Source of the DNA: Macrotrachela quadricornifera
Taxonomy: Eukaryota; Rotifera; Eurotatoria; Philodinida; Philodinidae
Reading direction: 5' to 3'
DNA: 64,000 bases
Assembly: GCA_022393335.1 (NCBI GenBank)
Contig: JAJEKB010021331.1
Location: forward strand, 1,511,258-1,575,257
The notes under the pieces are model-generated. The model had not been told where the DNA came from and ran no database searches. It was given only the letters and a program-made list of their open reading frames with translations. Positions 33,588 through 45,418 of the stretch are shown here, in pieces; position 1 is the stretch's first letter; each line of letters opens with the position of its first letter. The position numbers and the translations under genes were made by a program.

Positions 33588-35453
33588 TAGGGTGTCCAGA
33601 AAGTCACTAGAGTTGGAGAACAAATTTGAATATTTTCATGACTCTTCAACCAAATGAATTGTATTTTTTTCGGACGGTAGAGGACAGGTAGCAGTTTTTA
33701 TTCATGACGGAAAAGGTCATTTATGGGGATGAACTCGGTACACTTTTCCTCAATACAAGGCCAGTCAGCTATGATGAGGATTTCTTTATCATTCAAAGTA
33801 GCTTTATTATTGTGTTTTCATGCTAAAACCAGATCAATTGTTAAATTTGACCGTTATCTCACTTTGTTTCGTTTTGAAACATGTAGCTGATACAGAAGTA
33901 TCTATACGTGCACCATTCATGTGAGTCAAAGCACGCATATTCAAAGATAGAGAAAAGAAAAGAAAAAAAAATGAAAAACAATGGTATGAAAGATAATCCA
34001 TGTGGTGATACTGCATAAAGTATTACTTATATCATTTACGATTCTTTAATATGTATGCAACTCGTATCACTGAGGAAAGATTCGCGATTGTAAGACTTTT
34101 TTCAAAGTTTGGAAATGCACCTGATACACAAAAAGTATCGACCAATTATTTTGATACAACTTCACCTTACCTAACCACAATTTCGTCAATCAATAAAAAT
34201 TTTAATGAATCTGGAACAATTGAAAATTTACCACGCAGTCGTCGGCCCTCAAGTATACTTTCTGAAGAAAAACTAGACGAAATCGAAGAAATGGTCACTA
34301 GCAATCCGCAATTGTCTATTCGTTTAGGTGCTAATCGAGCTGGTATAAGCAAAAGCAGCTATCATATCGATCATAATGACGATGATTTCGATCGTCGTAG
34401 CGAGTTTTGCGAAACATGGATCGAGTAAATGGAGGAATATCTCGATCTAATCGACAACATATTCTAGCATAATTCATAGAAATTAGTGTACAATCTCTTG
34501 AAAGCAAATCAAAAAGAGTATTCTAGAAAAGGCAAGGTCGATCGTTCACTTCTCTATTCGTCACTGGCCTCTATCTCTAAAAACAGCTAATAAAAGGATT
34601 TATTGAGTTTCAATGCAGGAAAAAAAATTATGTAACAAAGGGTTAATATGAATACAAGCCTCAATCGACATAATTGCACTTACTGAGCCAGAGAAAATCC
34701 ACACTTCAAATTTGAAGTGCCAAATACTCAATAAGGGGTCATGGTCTGGTGCGGAATAAGTTCTCATGGATTCGTTGGCCCATAATTTTTTAGTGATACC
34801 GTTACTGGTCCATCATACAAAGAAATGCTGATTAATTATGCATGACCTCGGTTGAAAAACAAAAGCGTTTACTTTCAACATGATGGAGCAGGAGTTCATT
34901 ATGCTGTTATTGTTCGAGAATGGCTAGATAGGTAGACGCAGTCCATTCCACTAGCCAGCTCATTCACCAGATCTAAGTCCCTATGACTTCTTTCTGTGGG
35001 GCTATTTGAAGGACATTGTGTTTAAAGAGCCACATGCTAATATTACAGAACTTCAACGAAGAATTGAACAAGCTTGTGAAGAGATACCAGAAGAAATGTG
35101 TCGCAAAGCATGTCGCTCTGTTTTGCAACATTTTCGGGACTACTTCAACAACGAAGGAGAATCTCTTTCATACTAATAATATCGCATTATATGTCAACTA
35201 TGTTTCTTGATAAATAAAGAAAAGATTATCGTACAGTATTGCATTATAGCTATGAACAACAAATGTTTGTGCGTAGCTTATTTATACAGCGAAGAAAAGT
35301 GTGCTGAATTCATCCTCATAAATGATCTTTTCCGTCATGAACAAAAACTGCTACCTGTCCTCTACCGTCCAAAAAAATTCAATCCATTTGATTGAGGAGT
35401 CATGAAAATATTCAAATTTTTTCTCCAACTCTAGTGATTTTCTGGACACCCTA
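33588..35453. mobile_element. Complete mariner-like element with 165-bp TIRs and TA target duplication
   Basis: Ends TAGGGTGTCCAGAAA and TTTCTGGACACCCTA, each flanked by TA. The TIRs are long: 33588-33752 and 35289-35453 align with about 92 % identity by eye (for example GGACGGTAGAGGACAGGTAG in both). The element is 1.87 kb and encloses one transposase relic on the + strand. Long TIRs with a TA duplication are typical of the IS630-Tc1-mariner superfamily. Confidence 0.9.
34051..35195 (+). pseudogene. mariner-family transposase (possibly rosa-like), frameshifted
   Basis: ATG 34051 opens MYATRITEERFAIVRLFSKF; the intact N-terminal part carries a helix-turn-helix and linker (SGTIENLPRSRRPSSILSEE). 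After about 34360 frames break. The DDE part survives in pieces: GVMVWCGISSHGFVGP (34740), QHDGAGVHYAVIVREWLD with the second catalytic Asp, and SPDLSPYDFFLWGYLKDIVF with the third acid (Asp), then ANITELQRRIEQACEEIPEE to a stop near 35195. The final motif FFLWGYLKD points to the DD(n)D branch often called rosa; I cannot verify the spacing because of the shifts. Stops and frameshifts make it inactive in itself. Confidence 0.85.
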
Positions 35454-37687
35454 TATATTGACTGTAATATGCGAACTTTAAAAGGGAAATTTTAAACAGA
35501 GTCATATACAATCATGATCAAAGTCATTTTGAAACTTCCAAATAATGGACTTTTTTTGTTAAACATATATCGTAAATTGAGATTCCTACTACGATTGATA
35601 ATCATAAAACAAGTTGATCGAATAACAGATTAAACATTTCTATATTAGTCTTCTTATTGAATATGATATGGTACTAATCAATGAGATATATATTTGCTAT
35701 TCTCGCGAAAAAATGGAAAAGATTAATTTTTAAATGTATTAGACGAAAATGACTAATTAAACATATATTCGATTGATATTATATTAGAAAACGAAAGAAA
35801 ACATTTATATTGCACCATCGAAACATCACATTTTTATTTCTTTTTAAAAAGTGCAAAGCAAGATTAATCTCATTAAAATTATAAAAGTTCTATGGAATAT
35901 TTCATAATTAATCCTAAGTGTAACAAAAATAAATTAAAGACATTTAACGAAGATTTTATATACAAACTGAGAGAAACAATCTTTTTAGAACAGAGATTTT
36001 TAAATATATCGTTTCTGTTTAATTTAAAGCAAATAAAAGAGCTTAATTTCTTACAAATGCAACATCTATATGATATCTTTAAAGCTTTTTCGTATGCGCC
36101 AGTGACCAAAAACATATTTGGAAACAAAGGACAGGGGCGGGTTGATCCACGAATCGGCCCTAATTGAAAGCTATCCCTTAAACCACTTCTGCCTTAAAAT
36201 TAATGCTTCTCTCTTTCACACTACACTAGTCTAGATGTACTGAGACGATTTTCCCGAACACTAAATAGCGTTTTCAGCAAAAGTCGCCATTAGTCTCGTC
36301 ACAGTAATAATCTCCTATGCCTAGGACGATTCCAAGCTCATGATCCTCACTTTCGGTGAACTTAAAAGTGTCATTTTTTTATCGTAGATAGAGCTCAGTG
36401 AGAACTACAAAATCACATTAATACATGTGTGAAAATACGCTGCGTTCGATTTTTTCCAAAGACCACACTGAAGCTAGTATAAAAAAATCTAATATTTTGC
36501 CTACATATGTAAGTTAGCTTGCTCTATCGATTGGTGAAGAGATTTGGGTGTTCGTGGGTGTTCGTAGAATCAACTCATTGAGCTCTATCTACTGGTATTA
36601 TCAGCTTCCAATTTGGAGGCGTTCGTGGGTGTTCGCGTATTTTACAAATACCCCCAAAAAATAAAGTATTATATCCGAAACTCATGAAATTAGTCAGTTT
36701 TCGATAGGATGAAAACGACGATGAGACTTATTAAACGTATATAAATCAAGAACATATCACATTCTATTTAAATAAAATTTAAAAATAAATTAATTTAGAG
36801 ATCTAATAAGACTATAATATGCTGATAGATGCTATATAGACTTTCAAATCGTTTTACCTTCATGAGAATATAAACTTTTTTTATACGATTTGATGAACTG
36901 CAAGTTACTATACGAAACAGTGTATATGACATTTTGATTCAATTGAGATTATTTTATCTAACAGGATGCTTTACCTCTCAAATTTTATTTTCTGAGATTC
37001 TTATGGGAGTCTGTATGAGTAACTTCAGACATCTTTTATAATGTAGGCTAAGTTAGTAACGTACTAAGAGTTCATTATAAAGCAACCTTCTAGATCTGAT
37101 TACGGTGATATCTGCGTGATTGTTCGTAAGAACTGATAATCGAATATGTTTTATTTATTGAGAGATAAACCAAATAGCGAATAACATAATAAATAATAAA
37201 TATAATAATTTCGTCAACCCAGAAGAATCATTCTAATAACTGGATCCGATCATGATTCTTTTGAAATTATCTATAATCCAACGAAACCCTATCGAAATCC
37301 GATGGAGTCCGATCGGACGATTTGACCAACCTTTAATATTAGAGAAAATGCTAAGTCATACTCACTTTTAAAGAAAATACTGTTTGCCCATCGGATCCAT
37401 TAATAGGTCCACAATTCGGATTCCTACAGGATTTTGTCGACTAATCGCTTCTTACCAGATCCGATCGGATTTGGTGTCAGATTCATTCACCTGGGAACAG
37501 AGACCAGTAAAAATGAATAAATAAAATCAAAAACAATGACGAAACAGCAAAGAGAAACGTAAAAAAAAAACAAGAAAATTATTTTCGTATATTGAATGGT
37601 TAGTGTTATAGTGCATTGTTTATTGACGCTAATATGTTTCTATACAAATTATCAAGATTGTTTGTTTATATTTTTCTCTCATTGCAG
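35454..37687. other. Noncoding interval
   Basis: The open frame at 35892-36167 has no recognised domain and no splice context, so it is not called. GTTCGTGGGTGTTCG occurs twice (about 36550 and 36621). ATCCGATCGGA-like blocks recur at 37239-37470. Confidence 0.35.
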
Positions 37688-38082
37688 GTGGTTCAATAGC
37701 CATAATATCACGATATTCATCAGCTTTGACTAACTCAGGTCAAAAATATTGTTGTAGAAGCAGTTGTTCAAATAGTTCCATGTACTATTATGAAGCTATT
37801 CAACTAAACGTATCCATAAAAGGATATTATATTATTAAATGCAATAGTAACATGAATACATATGGATATATATACAATAAAAGTTTCAATTCTTCTGTTC
37901 CATCTCAAAATTTAATATCATTTGATGATAACGCTGGTGACAATTATCAATTTCTGCTTATTGTGCTTATGAATACTTTAACGAAGTATATTTTAGTTGT
38001 TACAACACACTCTGTAGAGATAACAGGATCATTCATAGTCACTGTGAGTGGATCGCAATCTGTTAGTTTCAATGTTGGATAA
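37688..38082 (+). CDS. Terminal exon of an extracellular bdelloid-type repeat-domain protein
   Basis: Exon opened by ..CTCATTGCAG at 37687 and closed by TAA at 38080-38082. It reads GGSIAIISRYSSALTNSGQK and then MYYYEAIQLNVSIKGYYIIK, NMNTYGYIYNKSF, SQNLISFDDNAGDNYQF and TKYILVVTTHSVEITGSFIV. This beta-rich domain (YYYEAIQ.NV...G.Y.......DTYGYLY....NP....L...DD..G..QF) is, from my memory of rotifer proteins, a common extracellular module found near putative channels and adhesion-like proteins. Its ligand is unknown. No partner exon was identified in the 700 bp upstream, so it is either the last exon of a gene with long introns or an isolated remnant. Confidence 0.55.
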
Positions 38083-40262
38083 AAGTAGTTATAATATAAT
38101 TCGAAAATTGAAGTTTAAATTTATATTTATCAAGTTTTACAATCGAACTAAATTTAGCTTCGCTCTTAATAAATGTAAACGTTTTTTCATGATAACCCTT
38201 GCTATGCTTTGCCTAAGAATTATATTTTATTTTATATTCTCTCATTGCTTTTTCGTGTGCATTGCTTTATATTAATTGCTTTTAAATCTAATTTTTTATC
38301 TGCTTTTCAATTTGAAATAAATATTCAAGAAGACGAAATTCTTTCCTTTTTACTATTTATTTTAATGATCAGTCTGACGAGGGAAATCAAAGTATTGAAT
38401 AAAAGAATAGAATGTACATAAGAAATTTGAGTAAATCTACTTGACTTTTACTTATTTAATGGTCATATCGTACAGCATCTTTTATTAAATCCTTTCTTCA
38501 TAGAGACAAATTGTCAATTGTACATTATACTAACTATTCACAATATACGGAAGAATGCTTTTTTTCCCTTGATAAAGAAAAGAAAAAACAATAGATTAAT
38601 TTATGATTAATGATATAAAGAATCGAATGAGATAAAATATTTGCTTTTGTCAATTACATGCAAAAACAAATTAGATTGGCAAAATTAATATTTAATGTAT
38701 TGCATTGTATATTATTCGGAGTGATATTATAAATAAATTTTCAAAATTAGAATCAATTAAAACTTTGTCTATACTCAATTTTTCATATTAAATCCACAAG
38801 TAACGCTTGTCTAAAAACTCGCTCGGTTCTTTTTCGTAGAAATCGTGTTTCTAAACTCCCATCAAGCTATTCATTTATAAAATTAAAAACTCAAAGCTAG
38901 ATTCAAGTTCCTCGACCTCAACTGCCTTTGACCAAATTTCATAAAAAAACAAATGCTTTTTGTTAAAAAGGACGGGGAACGTTTTAGGGACGTTTCGGCC
39001 CAATTCAAAAAGCAGGGTATATTCGCATGAAACTTTCAGCAAACGTTTGCCACAGTAATAGCAGTCATCCCTAAAAATTTCAGCCTGATCGGTTAAACTT
39101 TTCCTGTACTTTCTCAATACGGTACCAAGCATCAAAAATAGGCAAAAATACACCTCAGAGCAAATGGTGCGGACCTTCGTTCTGTACTATTTCGTTCAGA
39201 CCCAAAGCCGAATTTTTTAGAGTAACCAGTACACACTAAGAGCTACAAAATTGCAAAGAGAAGAGGGTGCGGAAAACCTGCCTTCATAACAACATGAAAG
39301 ACCACAGTGTGTCATATATAGGTAAAAGTACCATAGGCTGATCCTTGTAGACCTTACTTCTCCGATATTTGATTCGGCAGCGTAGGTTATTTTATTATAA
39401 ACAGTAACTATTTAAATGTAATAAATCTCAGAAATCATTAGCGATAACAGAATTATTGGCTTTTGCTATATATTATTTGCTATTGGCTATAATTTGATCG
39501 ATATAGTAATATCTGTTAGCAGATGATAATGATATGTAGTGTTTTGTACTAAACATGAAGATTTTGGATTATAGAACGCGCTTAGAAATCTCACAGGATA
39601 GTTGTATATGTTGCTGTTCGCGAAAATATTTTGACGTGTTTGTAAATTTTTCTCCGTAGTTGTGTAAAACATAATACCTTGATTTTTATAATGAACTAAA
39701 AGCTTGTGGTGAGTAAAGGAGGTTGCTTAAGAGGGAACTCCCCCTTAGAAAACTCAATTTTTCGAAAAAAAATCGAAATTGAGTTTTTTTTATAGAAAGA
39801 TGCGCCGAAGCTTCCTCTTTCCGAATATATGTAGCTTTTTGAAAAACGATCAGATTTTCACGGACTTATCGATAAAACTTCAACACTATCGTGATATTTT
39901 TCGAGAAATTTTCGTGATTTTTCAAAATTTTTGCAATTTTAAAAAAACTACGCTGCCACCTGAGTCTGTATTGAATAGAATGTTTTTATATTGACCACTC
40001 AGCACTTACCAATATTCAAGACCAAGATTATATATTTATATTTTATTCTTAATACTGAACATTTAAAGTTCAAGTATAATGTATACGAATCTATTCGCAA
40101 AAACCTAAAGTTTTTTTAGAACCAAATTTTTAACCTGCTCTAAAATAGTCTGTTAATCTAACGTTGATCAACTGTATTGCTGTTCTTTCTATAGAAGTTA
40201 TATGTCCTTGAGACAATTATAAGAAATAAACAGTGACTTGGAAAGAATCGATACAACATCTA
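38083..40262. other. Noncoding interval
   Basis: Several overlapping short frames (for example 38875-39153 on minus) show no domain or splice logic. Sequence at 38990-39300 has the style of repetitive noncoding DNA seen elsewhere in the window. A short hairpin CCTTAGAAAACTCAATTTTTCG / CGAAATTGAGTTTTTT lies near 39743-39790. Confidence 0.35.
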
Positions 40263-41035
40263 TTAGATACGAAAAAGCTCAACAAATGTTTGCAGAGTGA
40301 AGGCAACATTTGGTTTTTCTAAAAAGTTTTTATCATCAATGTCTGATGGATATAAACATCGGATAATTTGTTTGACTAATGGTGGTAGCCCATATATTTC
40401 TCTTTTTTTTTGCTTTTGTTTTTGTTGTAGAATGTTGAAGATGAGCTGATTCAACTTGTTGAAAGTTTCTTGTCGACATTTTCGATCACGAGGCAAATCG
40501 AGTGGATTTTCCGTTGTCGTTAGTTTTAATGATGATAAAGATAAATTGATTGGATTTGTGTTTGTTGTAAGTGCTAATGATGAAAATGATCTTGTGATAG
40601 ATTTTGCGTTACTAGAAATACAGAAGCGTATTTACCGATAGCTAAAATATAATTTTGTTAGGTCGCAACGATTTAATGCATATCCACTTTTCTAGGTGTT
40701 AGGCCCTTTGACTTCTGTTAAGAATGTACCGAGAGGTAAAACTGACACGCAAGGGACACATACATTACATCATCATCGTTTCTTCCACTGTTGGCATTTT
40801 CTCGAATTGTTTTGTTCAAATCGATATCGTCTGAGTTATCTGATTCATCTGAACTATCTGTGTTGTTGTTTGTTGTAGTATCCGATTCAGAATCAATGTT
40901 GCTTGTATTCATGAGAGTAATACTTGATTGAACATCGTCAGGTTTGAGAATTTTGACTAGAGCAGAGGCATAACAACATTTTTCTTGTCAAAAGCATGAC
41001 GTAAGGCATTGTAACAGATGTCAAAACTGTTCATT
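40263..41035 (-). pseudogene. Unknown two-exon gene with Asp/Ser-rich stretch, frameshifted
   Basis: Reads from an ATG near 41030 (MNSFDICYNALRHAFDKKNV), shifts frame near 40965-40985, and resumes ALVKILKPDDVQSSITLMN followed by a low-complexity acidic run (SESDTTTNNNTDSSDESDNS) to about 40750. After an intron, exon 2 (40611-40263) encodes a basic, Ser/Thr-rich then helical region (QETFNKLNQLIFNILQQKQK) and ends FLEKPNVAFTLQTFVELFRI plus stop. I do not recognise it. Architecture (acidic disordered part plus C-terminal helices) would suit a nuclear protein. It lies 258 bp downstream of the Mutator-like gene on the same strand, so it could be a second gene of that transposon; that is inference. 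Confidence 0.4.
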
Positions 41036-41292
41036 CTATCTTGAAATTGTATAGAAAAAAAAGTAAACGCTTTAGAATTATATTATTGATATAATTATGT
41101 TATTTGTAGTCGGTTTGTAGGTCAGTTCTAATGAAAAATAGAGACGGTGATGCATATTTTTATTCTTTTATAAAGAATAAAGAGGTTTCAACAAACGAAA
41201 TATGATCATAACGGAACAATAAGTAGAAAAACAATAAAATGAATAGCAAGTAGAAAAATTTTAAAAAAACTGTATGTCCAATAGAAAAAAAA

Positions 41293-43621
41293 TCAGTAAG
41301 CTCCAAGTATATATGAGTCGTCTAATGGATCATCATCATTAACACCAAGACTCATACGATCACCTTGTTGCGAATCGAATGTTTCTTTAGTTAACTTTGT
41401 TTTTTCATGTTTTGTTTTTTTCGCGTGTATTCGTTATATACACGATGTTCATCAAGTCTTCTCATGGCAACTTTTGTATAATAAACATCACCACCACCTA
41501 AAAGAACAGACAATATTATCTTTTAGATTGAATTTATAAACATTTTTACCTGTTAATTCAGCTATAACTGGTATTATTGATTGATTACCATCATTATAAG
41601 ATAATGCAGCAATTGTTGCACATAGATCAGTGACCGCACCAGTAGCATACCGATTCTTTGGTGCCAAACTCCAAAGAACGGCATGAAAACTTTCATTGGA
41701 ATTTTGCGAGCCACCATTGATGACTCTCTTCAAAGTATCAGCTAAATAATAAATAATCTCGAGATGGTATTTGATGTTTCGAACAACTCACGATGAGCCA
41801 ATTCTTCAAACACCGGTCGAATTGCTTTCATAATACCTAATGGTAAACGATGTCGATTATGATCATATTCCTCACCTAATAATATAGGATAAAATCTTAA
41901 ATAGTATTTTTTTTATTACCTTTTTCTAATGATTTTAAATATCCACAATATGTTACTGAACACCATTCGTAATGTGGTTCTTCATTCGATAAAGACTATG
42001 ATAAAATGCTTTTTTTTACAAAATTCTTCTTGGTTGCACATACTTTATGTTTCCATATTGCCCAGACTGAACGAACTATTTCATCTAGATTTGTTTTGTT
42101 TCTCACAATAGCTTGACGATAATATTGCTTGAAGTTTATCATCATTTCTAAAAGAAAAACAGCAATTAGTAAGAGCAAAAGCAGAATTTACTAACGTTTT
42201 GTCATTCGATCTTTTCCACCTATACCAAGTTTTCCATCAATTTTAGTTTTCTTCAAATCTTGTACTATTTTTTCTAAACGATGTAACATTTTTTTCGAAA
42301 AATGATTAACGTCTTCTATTTTATTGATTGATACATCTTTATACGGAGGATCGCTAGTTAGTTTTAGGAAAACTTTTGTATCTCCATCGCCAATATAACT
42401 ACAAATAAACAATATACGAAAAATAAAACAATATAATCTTATTTACCTTGTGTACTGCACGTAGTAAATTCTCTCGGATCGTGAAAATAAACGATATATT
42501 CCTTGTGCTTCCATAGAACCTAAAAAACATATAGTTAAAATAGAAACGTCTGAATGGAATCATACCCGATGAGCCCGAATGATTTATTTCACATTTATGT
42601 TTATTTTTCATTTGTGAATATTTTGCTGGATCTGAATGTTTGATACTAAGTGCACCTGTACAGACGGAACATTTTTTTGACGATCTCTCCAAATCCACCA
42701 CCTGTAAAACTTAAATGATAATATATAGAAATATTTTATGTAATGCGTACTTTTGCATTGGAACAAGTAGATATTATATCTACAACTCCGTGCAGACTAG
42801 AAAAGCCGCGTTTTTGTCAAGTCCCATCACCAGTAACTGTAAGTTGACGTTTATTTGATTCACTACATGCTTCTTCTATAGCATTTTTCATTGAATTAAG
42901 CTTGTGTGATTCAAATATCGGAAGTATAAGTGTGATGGTACGAGAAAAATGATCATCATCAATAGGAGATGGTACATTCAAAGCACCACAAACTTTAATA
43001 AGACCTTGATGACCAATTCCGGCTAAATTTGCACCTAAATATCAGATCAATTTGTACGTTACTATATTACAAAGAATAAACTTACCAATTGCACTTCGAA
43101 TATTAATATCTCGTTTAGATGTTTTTGGACACTGTTTAGATGTATTGATTTTAATTTCGTTCGAGCAGTGACATGTAAACATCAGAGAACAATATAGTCC
43201 TAAAATATATATGTAATTATTAAGTTCTATTCGAGAGAAGACAACAATAAACAGTACCTACCCGTTTTGAAACAGACATATCACCATTCCATATTGTCTT
43301 ACATGAAATACAAATACTTTGTTCCATTAATTCCAACAAAAACGAATTGTGAATTATTTGATAATAATTATTTGTATCTTGACCAACATCTGGATTTTGT
43401 TGTTCAAGAAAATTTGATAATTTTTCGCATGATGGACCGGCAAATGGACGTTTTTTGTACGTGAAATGTTCATTACTAGTTGGCTGATCTGTATCAGAAG
43501 TAAGATCATTTTGTAGTTGACGTGTCTTTTTCGGAACATTCTTAACGATTTTTCGCGATGTGAAAATGTTTTGAACTAGGTGGAGCTTTCTTTCTTTTTT
43601 TGCAATCGATGGACGAGTCAT
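41293..43621 (-). pseudogene. Mutator-like transposase-domain protein, 11 exons, one TGA and one frameshift
   Basis: Exons (minus): 43621-43258, 43199-43086, 43034-42751, 42701-42566, 42519-42447, 42398-42196, 42147-42044, 41995-41920, 41875-41792, 41741-41550, 41497-41293. All junctions keep frame. Key segments of the metazoan Mutator-like transposase domain are present: GDGT-stop-QKRGFSSLHGVV (canonical GT-W-QKRG), CEINHSGSSGSMEAQGIYRL, YIGDGDTKVFLKL, GIGGKDRMTKQMMINFKQYY, RLPLGIMKAIRPVFEELAH and GGSQNSNESFHAVLWSLAPK. In this family these residues build an RNase-H-like core. TGA 42817-42819 replaces the conserved Trp, and a 7-bp A run (plus 41415-41421) shifts the last exon, after which the frame reads on (KLTKETFDSQQGDRMSLGVN) to 41293. 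The N-terminal ~120 residues are basic and contain a CxxC. Ten introns in a transposase-like gene suggest long residence as a host-type gene, but no flanking TIR was found to test this. Confidence 0.8.
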
Positions 43622-44580
43622 TGAAGAAGATATAATTGTAGAATAATTAAAAAATCTAGAAAAAAAAGAATTGATTATGTTTTATAGCTGAGAGAACATG
43701 AGTAGCACTGTTTATAATTCGTCTGTAGCGTTTCAATCATCTTTGCCGAAAAACTTTCCATTTTTTTAAATTTATCAAAAAACCGCCGTGAATCATCGTA
43801 TCCAGAAAATACAGGTGTATAAAGATACGTGCGTCACCTGAATAATAGGAGAGAAAACGACCTGACAATAATAGATGGCGTTAGCTTATTGCGTCTGTTA
43901 CGCGCTTTAAAAAAGTCCAATAAAATATATTGAAAATACGCCATTTTGATATGATTTTTTTGGATTTAAATGAAAAAATCCATTTCTAAAACTTCTTTTG
44001 CGTTTTTCTCAGAACATGCTTTTTAATCAGAAAAATTTAAATAACTCTTGCCCAATTCAAGATATACCCAATATTTTTTTTTGTTTCGAAGGTCTTCATG
44101 AGAGGAAACTTTTGTCCGACCAGTTTTTTGAAATTCGATTCTTAAGATGAGAAAAGTGAAATTTACTGTCGTTGAACCACCATTTTTATGTTAATTTTTA
44201 GGCCCTTCCAGTAAAATGGTCATAAAAAATCAACAATACACAATTTAAAAATTCTGTTCGGACTAAAGTTTTGTACTGACATTGGCTTTAATTTGAAACC
44301 AGTCCGAGCTCTATACCTCGTGTTACGACGGACTTATATCGATTCTCCTGAAGGTCAAAATGACCTATGAATCAGCTGAAAATTCAGTCCAGTACGACCA
44401 ATCGAGCTGAATTTTTTACCAGAAGCCTTTCTCTCTAGGATCACTCATCCCTGAAAGTTTCAGAGTTACATGGGTGAGTACAAAATTCTTCTCTTATAGT
44501 GTGTCATAGAAAATGTTACATATATGATGAAGTCATTGAGTCTCTTGTGTATTATAAAAGGGCAAAAGAACAATTTTAAT
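43622..44580. other. Noncoding interval upstream of the Mutator-like gene
   Basis: No gene. The stretch 43950-44480 (for example CTGAAAGTTTCAGAGTTACA near 44452) resembles repetitive DNA in style, but no paired terminus was found. Confidence 0.35.
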
Positions 44581-44878
44581 AAATAAATGAATGAATTTTA
44601 AATTTGATTCAGAATAACGTAGTGAAACTAGTTGTTATAAGTTGATATAAAAGAATAATTAGAGCTTTTGACTTATCCAGGAGTCATCATCAATAGTAGC
44701 AAAGAAAGAAGAAAATAGAAAACAATCTGTCGTTTGTCTTCTATTTTCTTCTTTCTTTGCTACTATTGATGATGACTCCTGGATAAGTCAAAAGCTCTAA
44801 TTATTCTTTTATATCAACTTATAACAACTAGTTTCACTACGTTATTCTGAATCAAATTTAAAATTCATTCATTTATTT
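44581..44878. repeat. Perfect palindrome: 140-bp arms, 18-bp spacer
   Basis: Left arm 44581-44720 and right arm 44739-44878 are reverse complements over every block I compared (for example AGTGAAACTAGTTGTTATAA at 44621-44640 pairs with 44819-44838). The arms begin AAATAAATGAATG and abut the spacer AACAATCTGTCGTTTGTC. No gene. The exactness implies a very recent origin, active gene conversion, or an assembly/read-chimera artefact. Confidence 0.9.
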
Positions 44879-45418
44879 TATTGATTCATAAAAATCCTAT
44901 GATTATTACTCAAGAATAATTTTACCTGACTTACCTGAGTATCGGCAATTTATGATGATATTGGTAAAATCTTTCATGCTATGTTATCAATGTTTAAACA
45001 AATAAAATAAATTAATCTCAAGTGAAATCAAGAACTGTTATTATTCAATGTCATGTATTCTGTATAAATAATGTCACGCTGACAAAGTCGCGTGAGTTCC
45101 ACATTTTAGCTCCAAAGAGGCTGCACTGGGAAATTTTTTTAGTCAAAAAGGACATCGTATATTCATCATCGAGTTTATGAGAAAAGTCCCAATTAAACTG
45201 TTTGATTTCTTTAAAGACGAAGGTTTAACAAATTTTAATAACATTTCACTAACAAGTAGAGTTGATACACTATGAACAGGCACAACAGATAACATCAAAT
45301 TCTATTTTCTAACGAGCAATCAAAAGACTGATTCTAAACAACAAAAAAGCACACATACACAATATTGAAATATATATAGTCAGTTTATTCGATTCAATCC
45401 ACAACATATTTCACCGTG
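44879..45418. other. Noncoding spacer 3' of the GPCR gene
   Basis: No signal except T-rich runs on the minus strand suited to a 3' end. Confidence 0.35.

Noticed and set aside
35892..36167. 91-residue plus-strand frame as a gene
   Set aside because: AT-driven composition (Asn, Lys, Phe, Leu) with an antisense frame of equal length; no homology seen.
38875..39153. 92-residue minus-strand open frame as a gene
   Set aside because: No domain, no splice context, lies in DNA resembling dispersed noncoding repeats.
42192..42192. TAA stop created at the exon 6/7 junction of the Mutator-like gene if the GTAAAT donor is used
   Set aside because: An upstream GTTAGT donor (exon ending at 42196) keeps the frame and the family motif, so no stop is needed there.
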